Program-made: the position numbers and the translations under genes
The notes under the pieces: generated by a model
What the model was told of the DNA's origin: nothing
Database searches by the model: none
What the model saw: the letters and a program-made list of their open reading frames with translations, nothing else
Assembly: GCA_016303095.1 (NCBI GenBank)
Contig: JAEDMH010000046.1
Location: forward strand, 1 to 15,532
From: Lentisphaeria bacterium
Lineage (GTDB): Bacteria; Verrucomicrobiota; Lentisphaeria; Oligosphaerales; Oligosphaeraceae
DNA: 15,532 nt
Direction: 5' to 3'
Shown: positions 15,069-15,532 of the stretch, in pieces
How positions within the stretch are numbered: the stretch's first letter is position 1
How the letters are laid out: each line of letters opens with the position of its first letter

Positions 15069-15532
15069 ATGGCTTTCTATCGATTTCTCTCTTTGATGAT
15101 GGGTTGCATGGCTCTGACCGCAGGGGGACTCTGCTTCTACGGCATGCCCGCCCATCCCTCCTGGGCCAAAAGCATCCCCCGGGGAAAGTGGCCGGGGCTG
15201 ATCCTGGGAACCCTCCTGCTCCTCTACTGCGCCTGCGAGGCTTCCGCCATGCTCCCGGATACCCGGTGGCCACCTCTCTTCTGGGCCCTGGTGCCCGTGA
15301 CCGTCGCCCTCTCCTGGAAATATCTGGACTTCCTCTTCGCCCGGGCCCTGGGGGGACTCTGGGTCATCTGGGCCAACTATCTCATCCAGCACGCCTTCGC
15401 CTATCAATGCGGACTCCGCCCCCTCTATGGCCTCACCGCCCTCCTCTGGGGATGTGCCGGCATGGCCCTGCTGGCTTGGCCCTGGTGGATGCGGGACGCC
15501 TTGACCGCCTGCGCAAAGAAAACCCTCTGGCG
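15069..15532 (+). CDS. Multi-pass membrane protein of unknown function (3'-truncated by window edge)
   Basis: An ATG at 15069 opens a frame with no stop to the window end (154 codons plus two bases). The protein is strongly hydrophobic with about five candidate membrane segments: roughly 6-24, 42-60, 68-84, 88-107 and 118-140. Trp and Cys are frequent (e.g. LLAWPWWM, 134-141). Charged residues are few and cluster in loops such as AKSIPRGK (33-40). I recognise no family, enzymatic motif or transporter signature. It starts 37 bp after the HAD hydrolase on the same strand, without a Shine-Dalgarno and after a C/T-rich spacer, so it likely belongs to the SNF2-HAD operon. The reading frame is supported by its consistent hydrophobic pattern and codon usage like its neighbours. 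Confidence 0.72.
   Translation, partial: MAFYRFLSLMMGCMALTAGGLCFYGMPAHPSWAKSIPRGKWPGLILGTLLLLYCACEASAMLPDTRWPPLFWALVPVTVALSWKYLDFLFARALGGLWVIWANYLIQHAFAYQCGLRPLYGLTALLWGCAGMALLAWPWWMRDALTACAKKTLW

Noticed and set aside
1..15532. tRNA or rRNA genes, CRISPR arrays, insertion sequences, prophage or defence-island genes
   Set aside because: I scanned both strands by eye for cloverleaf-like segments, regular spaced repeats, transposase/integrase motifs and terminal inverted repeats and found none. The SNF2 protein alone, among housekeeping genes, is not enough to call a defence system.

Overview
This is a compact, GC-rich stretch of bacterial chromosome with nine protein-coding genes, two of them cut by the window edges. 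No RNA genes, insertion sequences, CRISPR arrays or phage genes were seen. The gene set (GTP-type PEP carboxykinase, hexameric-type NagB, a large GH106-like glycosidase, an ArgRS whose HIGH-motif context resembles Bacteroidetes/Lentisphaerae enzymes, and a SNF2 ATPase with a very long N-terminus) fits an anaerobic, polysaccharide-using bacterium. The PVC superphylum (Lentisphaerota or Kiritimatiellota) is my guess, but this is inferred from gene style and not proven by any marker.

Layout. At 1-735 (minus) is nagB, missing its C-terminus. It diverges from a 1019-residue glycoside hydrolase (1039-4098, plus) across a 303-bp spacer; nagB has a Shine-Dalgarno site directly abutted by a strong dyad. 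Next come pckG (4328-6148), a 121-residue protein with a His/Cys/acidic tail (6356-6721), hisD (6800-8086) and argS (8120-9904). A textbook intrinsic terminator (9982-10003) and a second stem-T structure (10019-10069) follow argS. The last group is a 1384-residue SNF2-family ATPase (10082-14236), a HAD hydrolase (14267-15031) and a multi-pass membrane protein running off the end (15069-15532), all with 30-37 bp spacing and so probably one operon.

How the genes relate. nagB and the glycosidase both concern sugar breakdown: amino-sugar catabolism into glycolysis, and glycoside cleavage. pckG interconverts oxaloacetate and PEP at the glycolysis/TCA junction. hisD and argS are housekeeping amino-acid metabolism and translation genes; hisD stands apart from any his operon here. 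The SNF2-HAD-membrane protein group has no evident pathway.

Notable non-coding themes. (1) Only nagB and pckG have clear Shine-Dalgarno sites; the other genes start after SD-less, mostly pyrimidine-rich leaders. (2) GC-rich hairpins follow several stop codons, mostly without a T-tract. (3) The pckG leader holds four copies of CGTCA/TGACG, one pair forming a hairpin followed by T7. I found no convincing new defence or mobile system. The least explained items are the His-tailed small protein, the roughly 920-residue N-terminal part of the SNF2 protein, and the leader structures.
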